Source of the DNA: JBMOKU01 sp049324315
GTDB lineage: Bacteria; Bacillota; Clostridia; Peptostreptococcales; Thermotaleaceae
DNA: 64,000 nt
Reading direction: 5' to 3'
Assembly: GCA_049324315.1 (NCBI GenBank)
Contig: JBMOKU010000053.1
Span: 62,001-126,000 of the forward strand
Made by a program: the position numbers and the translations under genes
Shown: positions 17,176 to 25,690 of the stretch, in pieces
Position numbering within the stretch: position 1 is the stretch's first letter
How the letters are laid out: every line of letters begins with the position of its first letter
The notes under the pieces: model-generated
The model's database searches: none
The model's input: only the letters and a program-made list of their open reading frames with translations
What the model was told of the DNA's origin: nothing

Positions 17176-17349
17176 ATGGAGAACAATAGAAAAGGTTCTA
17201 TACCGGATGAGGTCAAATATGAGATTGCCAGAGATATGGGAATTTATGAAACCATCAAGCGTGACGGCAGCTGGGCCAATGTGACCTCAAGAGACTGCGG
17301 AAACATCGTAAAAAAGACATTGGAAAGATCGCCTTATTATAAGCAATGA
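17176..17349 (+). CDS. Small acid-soluble spore protein, alpha/beta type (divergent)
   Basis: 57-aa protein, ATG 17176 after AAGGAGG. It carries the core signatures of alpha/beta SASPs: EVKYEIARDMGIYE corresponds to the usual FKxEIAxELGV helix with the GPR-protease cleavage site nearby, and RDCGNIVKKTLE corresponds to the GGxxVKRLV helix. It is unusual in its Tyr-rich tail (SPYYKQ), a Cys in the second helix and an extra Trp (GSWANVTSRD). It starts 21 bases after ypeB, so it may be co-transcribed with the cortex-lysis genes. By family it coats and protects spore DNA. Confidence 0.8.
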   Translation: MENNRKGSIPDEVKYEIARDMGIYETIKRDGSWANVTSRDCGNIVKKTLERSPYYKQ

Positions 17350-17434
17350 AAAAGCTGGCGAATAGCTGCTAGCAAAAGCCAAAAAGATATGAGGCGTGTA
17401 TCGCTAAAACATTTCTACAGAACATGCGACTGAA

Positions 17435-17475
17435 GGCAAGACTTGGGGACTGGGGCCCTGTCCCCATGTGTTGCC
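17435..17475 (+). repeat. Dispersed repeat family B, uninterrupted short copy
   Basis: GGCAAGACTTGGGGAC, TGGGGCCCTG, TCCCCATGTGTTGCC: a palindromic element with an intact ACTGGGG centre. It is the reference for the interrupted copies at 24477 and 56613. A GAGTTACTTTTTCAGT tail follows, as at 56767. Confidence 0.75.
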
Positions 17476-17528
17476 TGGGCGATGAGTTACTTTTTCAGTA
17501 CTTTCCGCTCCTGTCCGCACGTTTTCAA

Positions 17529-17571
17529 GCAAAAAAGCTGAAAAGACATCCTTCAGTTTTTTTGCTTTTTT
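17529..17571 (+). terminator. Hairpin with T-rich arm upstream of ddl
   Basis: GCAAAAAAGCTGAA pairs with TTCAGTTTTTTTGC, then TTTTTTA. It could terminate transcripts from the ypeB/SASP unit through the repeat region. The rest of 17350-17714 holds family B and D fragments and no gene. Confidence 0.6.
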
Positions 17572-17714
17572 ATGCTATCCGCTATTAACTAGAAGCTATC
17601 AGCCAAAATCTCTTTAAAAAACATTTGAATAATATTTGTCATAAGGATAGAATATTAATGATATGAAGAAGAAAATGGGGTTTGCTGCTCCTTGGAAAAT
17701 AAGGAGGTTTTCGT

Positions 17715-18824
17715 ATGGCTAAAAAAATCAATGTTGCCGTGGTTTTTGGTGGGAAATCCGGAGAACACGAGGTATCTCTCATGTCTGCGACATCCATCAT
17801 TCGCGCAATGGATAAAGAGAAGTATAATATTATTCCGTTAGGAATCACAAAAGAAGGAAACTGGATGATATATAATGGTCCCGTGGAAAAGATCGAATCC
17901 GGAGAGTGGGAAGGTATCTCCAACAAACTGCTGCAGGATAATCCTGCCAAGCACGTGTTTTCGGTGATACCCCTGGGAAATCAAAAATCCGAATCCTCGC
18001 TGGAATGCATCCCGCAAAATTTAGGGGAGCAGATCGATGTAGTATTTCCTGTGCTCCACGGCCCTTATGGGGAAGATGGAACCATCCAAGGCCTGCTGGA
18101 GATGGCCAATATTCCCTATGTAGGTGCGGGCGTACTGGCCTCTGCAGTGGGAATGGATAAGGTCTTCGCCAAGCGGTTATTTGAAATGGCCGGTTTGCCC
18201 ATGGGTAAATATTGTGTTATCATGAGAAAAAAGTGGAAAGAAGATCACGAAACGTATATCAGAATGATTGAAGAGAACTTTACCTATCCTGTGTTTGTCA
18301 AGCCTGCAAACCTTGGTTCCAGCGTAGGGATTTCAAAAGCACATGACAGGGATGAATTTATTAAGGGTGTTGAAGAAGCAGCGAAACATGACCGAAAAAT
18401 ACTAATAGAAGAGTTCATTTCTTGCAGAGAGTTGGAATGCGGGGTTTTAGGAAATGATGAGCCCATGGCTTCGGTGGTAGGTGAAATTGTACCATCCCAT
18501 GAATTCTACGATTATGAAGCAAAGTACTTCGATGATGGAAAATCAAAGATGATTATTCCGGCGGATATTCCAGAGGAAAAAGCCCAAGAAATCAGAGAAC
18601 TGGCTGTCCGGGGATATAAAGCCATTGACTGTTCTGGATTAGGCAGAGTAGACTTTTTTATGGAGAAGGGGACCCAAAATATTTATATTAATGAGATCAA
18701 TACAATGCCAGGCTTTACAAAGTATAGTATGTATCCTTTGCTTTGGGCCAATACAGGGCTGCCCTATGATCAGTTGATCGACCGATTGATAGAATTAGCT
18801 ATAGAGCGACATCAAGATAAATAA
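17715..18824 (+). CDS. ddl: D-alanine--D-alanine ligase
   Basis: 369 aa ATP-grasp enzyme that joins two D-Ala for peptidoglycan precursors. N-terminal VAVVFGGKSGEHEVSLMSA, the central HGPYGEDGTIQGLLEMANIP, YPVFVKPANLGSSVGISK and the C-terminal metal site YINEINTMPGFTKYSMYP are all present. ATG 17715 follows AAGGAGG. Length is normal for the VanA/Ddl-A long form. It is followed by 200 bases with a family D repeat. Confidence 0.96.
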   Translation: MAKKINVAVVFGGKSGEHEVSLMSATSIIRAMDKEKYNIIPLGITKEGNWMIYNGPVEKIESGEWEGISNKLLQDNPAKHVFSVIPLGNQKSESSLECIPQNLGEQIDVVFPVLHGPYGEDGTIQGLLEMANIPYVGAGVLASAVGMDKVFAKRLFEMAGLPMGKYCVIMRKKWKEDHETYIRMIEENFTYPVFVKPANLGSSVGISKAHDRDEFIKGVEEAAKHDRKILIEEFISCRELECGVLGNDEPMASVVGEIVPSHEFYDYEAKYFDDGKSKMIIPADIPEEKAQEIRELAVRGYKAIDCSGLGRVDFFMEKGTQNIYINEINTMPGFTKYSMYPLLWANTGLPYDQLIDRLIELAIERHQDK

Positions 18825-18968
18825 AAAAATATATATCGTATGATTGTAAAATTTGATGCTTATAATTATTTTTCAACGAGAGGATGGATATTTGTAGGGT
18901 TAGAGGTTAAAGATTTCAGGTTGATCTCAAGAGGACTTTTGATTTAAAACCATATTAGACTGACCCCA

Positions 18969-19002
18969 GAACGTCTAACGTCTAACTTCTAACGTCTAAC
19001 CT
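18969..19002. repeat. Dispersed repeat, TCTAACG-type tandem units
   Basis: Four units of the form AACGTCTAACGTCTAACTTCTAAC. It is similar in style to the GCTAACGGCTAAC units near 24398, 24604 and 55597. Confidence 0.55.
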
Positions 19003-19024
19003 AATACAGATGAGGTGATAGCAA

Positions 19025-19441
19025 ATGAAAAATGTATTATTAAAGATACAAGGAACGCAGAAAATGTCTGATGGTGAGGAAAATACCATAGAGCTTGTAA
19101 CGGAAGGCAAACTATATGAAAAGCCAAATGCCATATATCTTGTTTACGAAGAATCAGAAATATCCGGTTTGGAAGGCTGCACTACGACAGTAAAGGTATC
19201 GAAGGATAAGGTATATATGCGTAGATTTGGTGTGAACAATTCAGAGATTGTTTTTGAAAAGGGAAAGCGATACGTTACCAATTATAACACACCCTACGGA
19301 GACTTTGATATGCAGGTAGTTACCAGTAACATGGAATATCATATTTCCGATGTAGTGAAGGGCGACATATTTATTGAATATGATATCAGTCTGGACGGAT
19401 TGGTCGAGAGCAGCAATAAACTGAGTATTAAGATTATGTAG
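19025..19441 (+). CDS. DUF1934 family protein (YwiB-like)
   Basis: 138 aa, predicted lipocalin-like beta-barrel. Family features: GTQKMSDGEENTIELVTEGK, YLVYEESEISGLEGCTTTVK, and a C-terminal strand series ending IEYDISLDGLVESSNKLSI. ATG 19025 follows GAGGTGA. In many Firmicutes ywiB lies directly upstream of argS. Here the next gene is an ArgS-like protein without a catalytic domain, so the pair keeps its order but the synthetase is reduced. The molecular role of YwiB is not established. Confidence 0.85.
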   Translation: MKNVLLKIQGTQKMSDGEENTIELVTEGKLYEKPNAIYLVYEESEISGLEGCTTTVKVSKDKVYMRRFGVNNSEIVFEKGKRYVTNYNTPYGDFDMQVVTSNMEYHISDVVKGDIFIEYDISLDGLVESSNKLSIKIM

Positions 19442-19450
19442 GTGGGACCG

Positions 19451-20230
19451 ATGGTTGAGGAAATCCTGAAAAAACACCTACAAGCCTGTGTTTATGCTAA
19501 ATATGATATTCAAATATCTTTTGATATGGTTGAAGTTTACCAGCCCAAAAACCATGGGCATGGTGATTTCACATCCAACATTGCTATGAAAGCTGCAAAG
19601 AGATTGAATGAAAAACCGGAGGTGCTGGCATCCTATCTAAAGGAAGCCATGACGGCGCAGTGGCATATGATCCAAGAGATTGAGGTCAAATCACCCGGGT
19701 TTTTAAACTTTTTTCTATCAGAGCAGTGGATGGATATTTGTTTGGATGAATTGCAGCAAAGATTACCCGAAATCCATCGGCGGCTTCAGAAGTTTATGAT
19801 GAAACTTGATGATGATGTTAAGAAAAATGTGATAGAATCCTTAAGCAGGGAAGATATAAAAAAGACCCAATATGTTCATAGCAGAATGCATTCGATTTTG
19901 AATATATTCCATGATGAGGGACGATTTCCTCGACAAATAGGAGACCCAATACCGGACCGTCACAGGACAGAAGAGGAAAAGGTTGTTATTCAAAAAATCA
20001 TCATGTATCCTGAGGTCATTAAAGTATTGGAAGAAAAAAGAGACTGTCATGAATTCTTACTTTACTTGAGGGAGATAGCGGAAGCTTTTCAGAAGTTTTC
20101 TGGTCCTCTGTTATTAAGGCAGATGCCCTTTAGCCAGCTGGCCTTTATACTGCAGATGATGGACATCATCCGAGAGATTGTAAAAAACGGACTAACTGCC
20201 TTTGGACTGGCAGCACCGGAAAAAATGTAG
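19451..20230 (+). CDS. ArgS-like protein with N-terminal and DALR domains but no catalytic core
   Basis: 259 aa. Residues 1-90 match the Add-1 domain that begins arginyl-tRNA synthetases (QPKNHGHGDFTSNIAMKAAK, then VKSPGFLNFFLS). About residues 130-259 match the C-terminal DALR anticodon-binding domain (KTQYVHSRMHSI, YLREIAEAFQKFSG, ending GLAAPEKM as in ArgS). The ~350 residues between, with the HIGH and KMSKS motifs and the Rossmann fold, are absent. The two parts are joined in frame through a polar linker without stop or frameshift. ATG 19451 follows AGGTGG. It cannot charge tRNA as it stands; it could bind tRNA-Arg or another RNA. Confidence 0.85.
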   Translation: MVEEILKKHLQACVYAKYDIQISFDMVEVYQPKNHGHGDFTSNIAMKAAKRLNEKPEVLASYLKEAMTAQWHMIQEIEVKSPGFLNFFLSEQWMDICLDELQQRLPEIHRRLQKFMMKLDDDVKKNVIESLSREDIKKTQYVHSRMHSILNIFHDEGRFPRQIGDPIPDRHRTEEEKVVIQKIIMYPEVIKVLEEKRDCHEFLLYLREIAEAFQKFSGPLLLRQMPFSQLAFILQMMDIIREIVKNGLTAFGLAAPEKM

Positions 20231-20256
20231 ATGTCCCACTAGTTGGGCATTTATTT
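20229..20256 (+). terminator. Possible weak terminator after the ArgS-like gene
   Basis: ATGTCCCA-CTAG-TTGGGCAT hairpin with one wobble, then TTATTTTAA. Confidence 0.45.
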
Positions 20257-20319
20257 TAACAATGCTGACGAAAAATTGGCATCTAATGACGAACTTTGGG
20301 CAGAAAAGGAGGTAAAACA

Positions 20320-21747
20320 ATGGATCTGATTTTTTCAAAACAGAATATGGAAGTGATCCTGGATTATCTGGTGGAAGGAATACAAATCATTGATCAACGG
20401 GGAAAAATTATCTATTACAATCGTGCCGCAGCGGCCCTGGACGATATCAATAAGGATATTGCCTTAGGTAAGCACATCTTAGAAATCTATCCTTCCTTGT
20501 CACCGGAAACTAGCACACTGTTAAGCGCTATTCGTACAGGGAATCCCATCTTGAACGTACAGCAGACCTTTATCAATTACAAGGGGAAAAAGATTACCAC
20601 AGTGAATTCTACCATTCCCATCCGTGCCAGAGGAAAAACCATTGGTGCCATTGAAATATCTAGAAACATCACAGAAATGAAGGAATTATCTGAGCGGCTT
20701 GTGGATCTGCAGGAAAAGCTGACCATGGGAGAAAAACGCAGAAGAACTAAAGTCTCAGAAGGTGCCAAGTACACATTTCTGGATATGATTGGCCAGGATG
20801 AAACGATCTTTCATTTAAAATCCAAGGCGATGAAGGCAGCACAGACGTCATCCCCTATTTTGGTCTATGGAGAAACCGGGACAGGAAAAGAGCTGCTGGT
20901 ACAAGCTATTCACAACGCCAGTGACAGAAGAAACAAGCCTTTTATTGCACAAAACTGCGGTGCATTGCCTGCCAGCCTCCTAGAGGGGATACTTTTTGGA
21001 ACAGTAAAGGGTAGTTTTACGGGAGCAGACGACAGGGCGGGGCTGTTTGAACTGGCCGATGGCGGAACACTGTTTTTAGATGAAATCAACTCCATGCCCT
21101 TAGAGCTTCAGGTAAAACTGCTAAGAGTACTTCAAGACGGCAATGTTCGAAGAGTAGGAGATATAAAGACTAGGCAGGTTGATGTGCGAATCATCGCAGC
21201 CAGTAATATTGACCCCCGTACAGCTGTGGAAGGAAAGCAGCTTAGGGGAGATTTGTATTACCGCTTGAATGCTGTGGAATTGAGAATGCCCGAACTAAAG
21301 GAAAGAAGATCGGACATTTCCTTGCTAACCAGTTACTTTATTGAGAAGTTCAATGAAGCCTTTCATAAGCAAGTCACCAGTGTAGACAGGCATGTGGAAC
21401 TGGCCTTTCAAAACTATGATTGGCCCGGCAATGTTCGGGAACTGGAGCACGTCATTGAAGGAGCCATGAATTTTCTAGAAGGTGATGTGATTACCTTGGA
21501 CGATTTACCTTATCAATTTAAGAAATTCGGTAAAAACTATCATGGAAGGAAAAAGAGGGATCAGCTTATATCCCTTAAAAATGCCATGGATGCCTTTGAA
21601 AAGGAAAAGATTGAAGAAGCGCTGCACCGCTGTCATTGGAATATAAGCCACGCTGCAGATGCTTTGGATATTCCAAGACAGACCTTGCAGTACAAGCTAA
21701 AGAAGTACGGACTGGAAAGAAACGGTGCTGAAAATTGGGCGGAATAA
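20320..21747 (+). CDS. Sigma-54-dependent activator, PAS-AAA-Fis type
   Basis: 475 aa bacterial enhancer-binding protein. ATG 20320 is chosen because AAAAGGAGG lies just upstream, while the in-frame TTG 20296 has none. PAS domain at about 10-118 (LDYLVEGIQIIDQRGKIIYY); AAA+ domain at about 150-380 with Walker A GETGTGKE, Walker B GGTLFLDEI and the sigma-54 contact loop GSFTGA in place of the usual GAFTGA; Fis-type HTH at the end (ALDIPRQTLQYKLKKYGL). It lies directly upstream of kdd, which carries a -24/-12 promoter, so it very likely activates the lysine genes in response to a small molecule bound by PAS. Confidence 0.93.
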   Translation: MDLIFSKQNMEVILDYLVEGIQIIDQRGKIIYYNRAAAALDDINKDIALGKHILEIYPSLSPETSTLLSAIRTGNPILNVQQTFINYKGKKITTVNSTIPIRARGKTIGAIEISRNITEMKELSERLVDLQEKLTMGEKRRRTKVSEGAKYTFLDMIGQDETIFHLKSKAMKAAQTSSPILVYGETGTGKELLVQAIHNASDRRNKPFIAQNCGALPASLLEGILFGTVKGSFTGADDRAGLFELADGGTLFLDEINSMPLELQVKLLRVLQDGNVRRVGDIKTRQVDVRIIAASNIDPRTAVEGKQLRGDLYYRLNAVELRMPELKERRSDISLLTSYFIEKFNEAFHKQVTSVDRHVELAFQNYDWPGNVRELEHVIEGAMNFLEGDVITLDDLPYQFKKFGKNYHGRKKRDQLISLKNAMDAFEKEKIEEALHRCHWNISHAADALDIPRQTLQYKLKKYGLERNGAENWAE

Positions 21748-21858
21748 TCGATCACAATGATAAAATGGCGAGGATAATTGTTTGAAAAAAGATTTAATTT
21801 TCGCTTAAGGGCAGGGCTGCAGCCATCGGAACTTTCAAAAACGGAAAACCTTTGCCTA

Positions 21859-21874
21859 TGGCATCATTCTTGCA
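21859..21874 (+). promoter_or_regulatory. Sigma-54 (-24/-12) promoter of the lysine genes
   Basis: TGGCATCATTCTTGCA matches the consensus TGGCAC-N5-TTGCA in 15 of 16 counted positions, with the required GG-to-GC spacing. The expected start point is near 21885, about 50 bases before the kdd ATG. The activator gene ends 111 bases upstream. A GGCTGCAGCC palindrome at 21815-21824 lies in between and could be part of an activator site, though it is close to the promoter. Confidence 0.85.
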
Positions 21875-21936
21875 ATATGAAATGTCGAATTATGGTTAAT
21901 AAATTTTTCGCAAAATACATAGGGAGGAATTTGATT

Positions 21937-22974
21937 ATGAAAAAGGGATGTCCATACGGAACACACAGGGTAATTGATCCAGTAGGAGCGCTGCCGCAAC
22001 CGGCCCAAAAAATTGACAACAACATGGAGATTTACGACAATGAGATTCTGATTGACGTGCAGACTTTAAATATTGACTCCGCCAGCTTTACGCAGATTAA
22101 AGAACAGGCTGGAGGAGACATCGAAAAGATTAAAGAGATCATGCTTGGTATCGTGGCAGAGCGAGGAAAACATCAAAATCCTGTAACCGGTTCAGGCGGA
22201 ATGCTTATTGGAACCATAGAGAAAATCGGACCAGCATTGGAAGGTAAAACAGATCTGAAGGTGGGAGATAAGATTGCTACGCTGGTATCTCTTTCTTTAA
22301 CACCACTAAGGATCGATGAAATCCTAGAAGTGAGGAAAAATATTGATCAAGTAGATATTAAAGGTAAGGCTATATTATTTGAAAGTGGCATCTATGCTGT
22401 ATTACCAAATGATATTCCAGAAGGTCTGGCACTATCTGCGCTTGATGTTGCTGGTGCTCCAGCGCAAACGGCTAAGCTGGTAAAACCCGGAGATACGGTG
22501 TTGATTATCGGTGGAGCGGGAAAATCCGGTATGATGTGCTGCTATGAAGCAAAGAGAAGAGCTGGTGTAACAGGTAAAGTAATCTGCTTAGGACACAGTG
22601 AAAAGAGTCTTGAAAGAGCGAGACAAGCAAACATTGCAGATGTTTATATCCAAGCAGACGCTACAAAGCCTGTGGAGGTTATGCAAAAAATCGCTGAGAT
22701 TACCAATGGTAATATGACAGATATCACCATCAACTGCGTAAACATACCAAATACAGAGATGACCAGTATTTTGGCTACGAAGAAGGAAGGTTTGATCTAC
22801 TTCTTCAGTATGGCCACAAGCTTTACAAAGGCTGCCCTGGGCGCTGAAGGTGTGGGCTCAGACGTAACAATGATCGTTGGTAACGGATATACCAAAGGAC
22901 ATGCCGAGATCACCCTTCAAATCTTAAGAGAAAGTGCTGAAATGAGAAAAATCTACGAAGAATTATATGCGTAA
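21937..22974 (+). CDS. kdd: L-erythro-3,5-diaminohexanoate dehydrogenase
   Basis: 345 aa NAD-dependent enzyme of lysine fermentation; it deaminates 3,5-diaminohexanoate to 3-oxo-5-aminohexanoate. ATG 21937 follows AGGGAGG; the open frame extends 53 codons upstream, but that part overlaps the promoter. The N-terminus MKKGCPYGTHRVIDPVGALP and the dinucleotide loop TVLIIGGAGKSGMMCCYEAK fit the family. It sits between the sigma-54 activator and kamA. In known clusters kdd and kce are adjacent; kce is not here. Confidence 0.92.
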   Translation: MKKGCPYGTHRVIDPVGALPQPAQKIDNNMEIYDNEILIDVQTLNIDSASFTQIKEQAGGDIEKIKEIMLGIVAERGKHQNPVTGSGGMLIGTIEKIGPALEGKTDLKVGDKIATLVSLSLTPLRIDEILEVRKNIDQVDIKGKAILFESGIYAVLPNDIPEGLALSALDVAGAPAQTAKLVKPGDTVLIIGGAGKSGMMCCYEAKRRAGVTGKVICLGHSEKSLERARQANIADVYIQADATKPVEVMQKIAEITNGNMTDITINCVNIPNTEMTSILATKKEGLIYFFSMATSFTKAALGAEGVGSDVTMIVGNGYTKGHAEITLQILRESAEMRKIYEELYA

Positions 22975-23004
22975 AAGAGCGGTTGAAGGTTGAAGGTTAC
23001 AAAC

Positions 23005-23080
23005 GGGCAGGCGTGGAAACCTGCCCCTACGCAGTCACATCCATCAATCAATGTAGGGGGCGGTTTCCATGCCGCCCCGG
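23005..23080 (+). repeat. Dispersed repeat family A, full copy between kdd and kamA
   Basis: GGGCAGGCGTGGAAACCTGC with hairpin arms GGGCAGG/CCTGCCC, spacer with CCATCAATCAAT, then GGGGCGGTTTCCATGCCGCC with arms GGGGCGG/CCGCCCC. The two hairpins can also pair with each other. It lies inside the kam transcription unit and inflates the open frame ahead of kamA. Confidence 0.85.
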
Positions 23081-23142
23081 ATATGAAAACCAACAATAAA
23101 ATGTCCATCAACGATTGGACATCAAATATAGGAGGTTTCGAA

Positions 23143-24396
23143 ATGCGAAATTTTAAAGAAATTGAAATGTGGAAAGATGTAACGGACGAACAATGGAACG
23201 ATTGGCATTGGCAGGTGCAGAATAGAATTTCTACCATTGAAGATTTAAAGCAAATCGTCAATTTGACAAAGGAAGAAGAGGAAGGCATCAAGAAATCCTT
23301 AGAAATCTTAAGAATGGGAATCACACCATACTATGCACTTTTGATGGATAAGGACGATCCAAACTGTCCTGTTAGAAAGCAAGCAGTACCAACCATGTAT
23401 GAAACCTACAAGAGTGATGCGGATATGGATGACCCCCTGCACGAGGATTCTGATTCACCAGTACCTGGCTTGACCCACAGATATCCTGACAGAGTATTGC
23501 TGCTCATTACAGACATGTGTTCCATGTACTGTCGTCACTGCACAAGAAGGAGATTCGCAGGGCAGCAGGATGATGTGATGCCAATGGATAGAATCGATGC
23601 TGCTATTGAATATATCAGAAACACACCGGTAGTAAGGGACGTATTATTGTCTGGTGGAGACTGCTTATTGGTAAGCGACGATAGATTAGAATATATCGTT
23701 AAAAAGCTGAGAGAAATTCCCCATGTACAAATCGTAAGATTAGGTTCGAGAACCCCTGTTGTTCTACCACAAAGAATTACACCAGAATTAGTGAATATGC
23801 TGAAAAAATATCATCCGATCTGGTTAAACACCCATTTCAATCATTCCAAGGAAGTAACGCCTGAAGCAGAAAGAGCTGTTCGATTACTGGCTGATGCAGG
23901 GATACCATTAGGCAACCAGTCTGTACTGCTTAGAGGCGTGAACGACTGTGTTCATGTCATGAGAGAATTGGTACACAATCTTGTAAGAATGAGAGTTAGA
24001 CCATACTATATCTATCAATGCGATCTTTCCGTAGGAATCGAGCACTTTAGAACACCGGTTTCTAAGGGGATAGAGATCATCGAGGGATTAAGAGGCCATA
24101 CGTCCGGTTATGCAGTACCAACCTTCGTAGTGGATGCACCGGGGGGCGGCGGAAAGACACCGGTCATGCCTCAATATGTTATCTCACAATCTCCAAGCAA
24201 GGTAATCCTTAGGAACTTTGAAGGGGTTATTACCACGTACACAGAACCGGCACCATACAAAGAAGAGTGCCACTGTCCGATCTGTACGGCTGAAAGAGAA
24301 CACAAGATGACAGGTGTTGCCGGACTACTTCAAGGCAATCAAATTGCCCTAGAGCCTGCAGATTTGGAAAGACATAAGAGAGGACATCACGAGTAA
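23143..24396 (+). CDS. kamA: L-lysine 2,3-aminomutase
   Basis: 417 aa radical-SAM, PLP enzyme that converts L-lysine to L-beta-lysine, the first step of lysine fermentation. ATG 23143 follows TAGGAGG and gives the length of the clostridial enzyme; the 51 upstream open codons come from the repeat. Cluster-binding cysteines Cys126, Cys130 and Cys133 (CSMYCRHC); PLP lysine Lys338 in PGGGGKTP; C-terminal zinc-type cysteines in ECHCPICTAEREH. Neighbours kdd and kamB-E confirm the pathway. Confidence 0.96.
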   Translation: MRNFKEIEMWKDVTDEQWNDWHWQVQNRISTIEDLKQIVNLTKEEEEGIKKSLEILRMGITPYYALLMDKDDPNCPVRKQAVPTMYETYKSDADMDDPLHEDSDSPVPGLTHRYPDRVLLLITDMCSMYCRHCTRRRFAGQQDDVMPMDRIDAAIEYIRNTPVVRDVLLSGGDCLLVSDDRLEYIVKKLREIPHVQIVRLGSRTPVVLPQRITPELVNMLKKYHPIWLNTHFNHSKEVTPEAERAVRLLADAGIPLGNQSVLLRGVNDCVHVMRELVHNLVRMRVRPYYIYQCDLSVGIEHFRTPVSKGIEIIEGLRGHTSGYAVPTFVVDAPGGGGKTPVMPQYVISQSPSKVILRNFEGVITTYTEPAPYKEECHCPICTAEREHKMTGVAGLLQGNQIALEPADLERHKRGHHE

Positions 24397-24397
24397 A

Positions 24398-24634
24398 ACG
24401 TTAGCAGTAGGCAGTTAGCAGTTAGCCGAAAAAGATTAACTTAATGTGTTCTGCTAGTTGACTCCAATTTGCTAGAGGCAAGACTTGGGGACTGGTCCGC
24501 TGTCCGGTGCGTTTTTTGCCGGACTGGGGCCCTGTCCCCATGTGTTGCCAGACGAAGAGTTATTTTTTTAGCAGTCTATACTTTTCTTTTGTCTTTTTAA
24601 AAGCTGCTAACGGCTAACCGCTAACAGCTAACGT
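24398..24634. repeat. Composite repeat: GCTAAC-type arms flanking a family B copy
   Basis: ACGTTAGCAGTAGGCAGTTA on the left (24398-24428) and CGGCTAACCGCTAACAGCTA on the right (24604-24634) are inverted relative to each other. Between them lies the family B copy at 24477-24549. The whole of the kamA-kamB gap is made of this structure. Confidence 0.65.
24477..24549 (+). repeat. Dispersed repeat family B with an inner insertion
   Basis: As the copy at 17435, but the centre is split: GGGGACTGG, then about 27 bases (TCCGCTGTCCGGTGCGTTTT ending GCCGG), then ACTGGGGCCCTGTCCCC. The 5 bases ACTGG occur on both sides of the insert. Confidence 0.75.
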
Positions 24635-24652
24635 CAAGAAGGAGGGACCCCG

Positions 24653-25690
24653 ATGCAATTAATGGATCTGATCCAGCAGAAATATCATGTGGTATCTGTG
24701 GTAGGTATGGCAAAGAACGCAGGGAAAACCATGACATTAAACAAACTTATCGACGAAGCAATGGAAAAGCACATACGACTGGGACTTACCTCCACAGGAA
24801 GGGATGGGGAAAAGCAGGATTTAGTGACCATGACCGAAAAGCCTATGATTTATGTTGAGGAAGGGACATTGATTGCCACGACTGAGGGAACCTTTAAGCT
24901 GTCGGAAGCAAAGCTGGAGATTTTGGAAGTTACAGACTACTATACATCTATGGGGAGGATTGTGATTGCCAAGGCACAGTCCTCCGGTTATGTAGAACTG
25001 GCCGGGCCCAACACGACCCGGGATATTAAGGCTGTAACGGAAAGATTGCTCCAATATGGGGCGAAAGTCGTCATTGTGGATGGTGCCATTGATCGTATGG
25101 CATCTGCAGCACCTTCTGTGACAGAGGCTACGATTTTGGCTACTGGCGCGGTATTGAGCAGGGACATGAATCAGGTGATTGAACGAACCATCCATCAAGT
25201 ACAATTATTTTCTCTCGAGGAGGTTAAAGAGCAGGAAGTCAGACTTCTGGCAGAATCTGTTCTGGAGAATAAAGAATACTGCTTGATTGATGATGACTAT
25301 CAGGTAGAAATGATACCCATTCAGACCGCCTTAAACAGCGGTCAGCAAATCGGTACAGCCCTTAAGGATCATACAGCCTATGTGGTTATTGGAGGATCCT
25401 TGGTAACAAAGACCATAAAAGATATTATGGATGTAACGAAGAAATATAAACAGGTCACCTTTATTGTGAAGGATGCCACGAGGATATTTGTGGATGCCAA
25501 GGATTGGCTTTATTTTGTAAAAATGGGATTGCAGGTTAAAGTGCTGCACAAAATTTCCCCTTTAGCCGTTACGGTCAATCCCTATGCACCTCAGGGATAT
25601 TATTTTGATCCCATGGAGTTTCGGAAAAAAATGCAGGAATATTTGAAGCATATCCCCGTATTGGATGTGGTGTTAGGTGGTGAAGCGTGA
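24653..25690 (+). CDS. kamB: Lysine 5,6-aminomutase reactivase subunit KamB
   Basis: 345 aa. ATG 24653 follows GGAGGGACC. The N-terminus has a P-loop (VGMAKNAGKTMTLNKLIDEA) and the STGRDGEKQD segment. By family it forms, with KamC, the factor that exchanges inactivated cobalamin on lysine 5,6-aminomutase; the role is known mostly from cluster conservation. It overlaps kamC in a TGATG-type junction. A family A/B/D repeat block of ~255 bases separates it from kamA, so its transcription may depend on read-through. Confidence 0.85.
   Translation: MQLMDLIQQKYHVVSVVGMAKNAGKTMTLNKLIDEAMEKHIRLGLTSTGRDGEKQDLVTMTEKPMIYVEEGTLIATTEGTFKLSEAKLEILEVTDYYTSMGRIVIAKAQSSGYVELAGPNTTRDIKAVTERLLQYGAKVVIVDGAIDRMASAAPSVTEATILATGAVLSRDMNQVIERTIHQVQLFSLEEVKEQEVRLLAESVLENKEYCLIDDDYQVEMIPIQTALNSGQQIGTALKDHTAYVVIGGSLVTKTIKDIMDVTKKYKQVTFIVKDATRIFVDAKDWLYFVKMGLQVKVLHKISPLAVTVNPYAPQGYYFDPMEFRKKMQEYLKHIPVLDVVLGGEA

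Noticed and set aside
21778..21936. N-terminal extension of the kdd frame
   Set aside because: It spans the sigma-54 promoter and expected transcript start; the good ribosome site and family N-terminus are at 21937.
22990..23142. N-terminal extension of the kamA frame
   Set aside because: The extra codons come from repeat family A, and ATG 23143 has the ribosome site and the right length.
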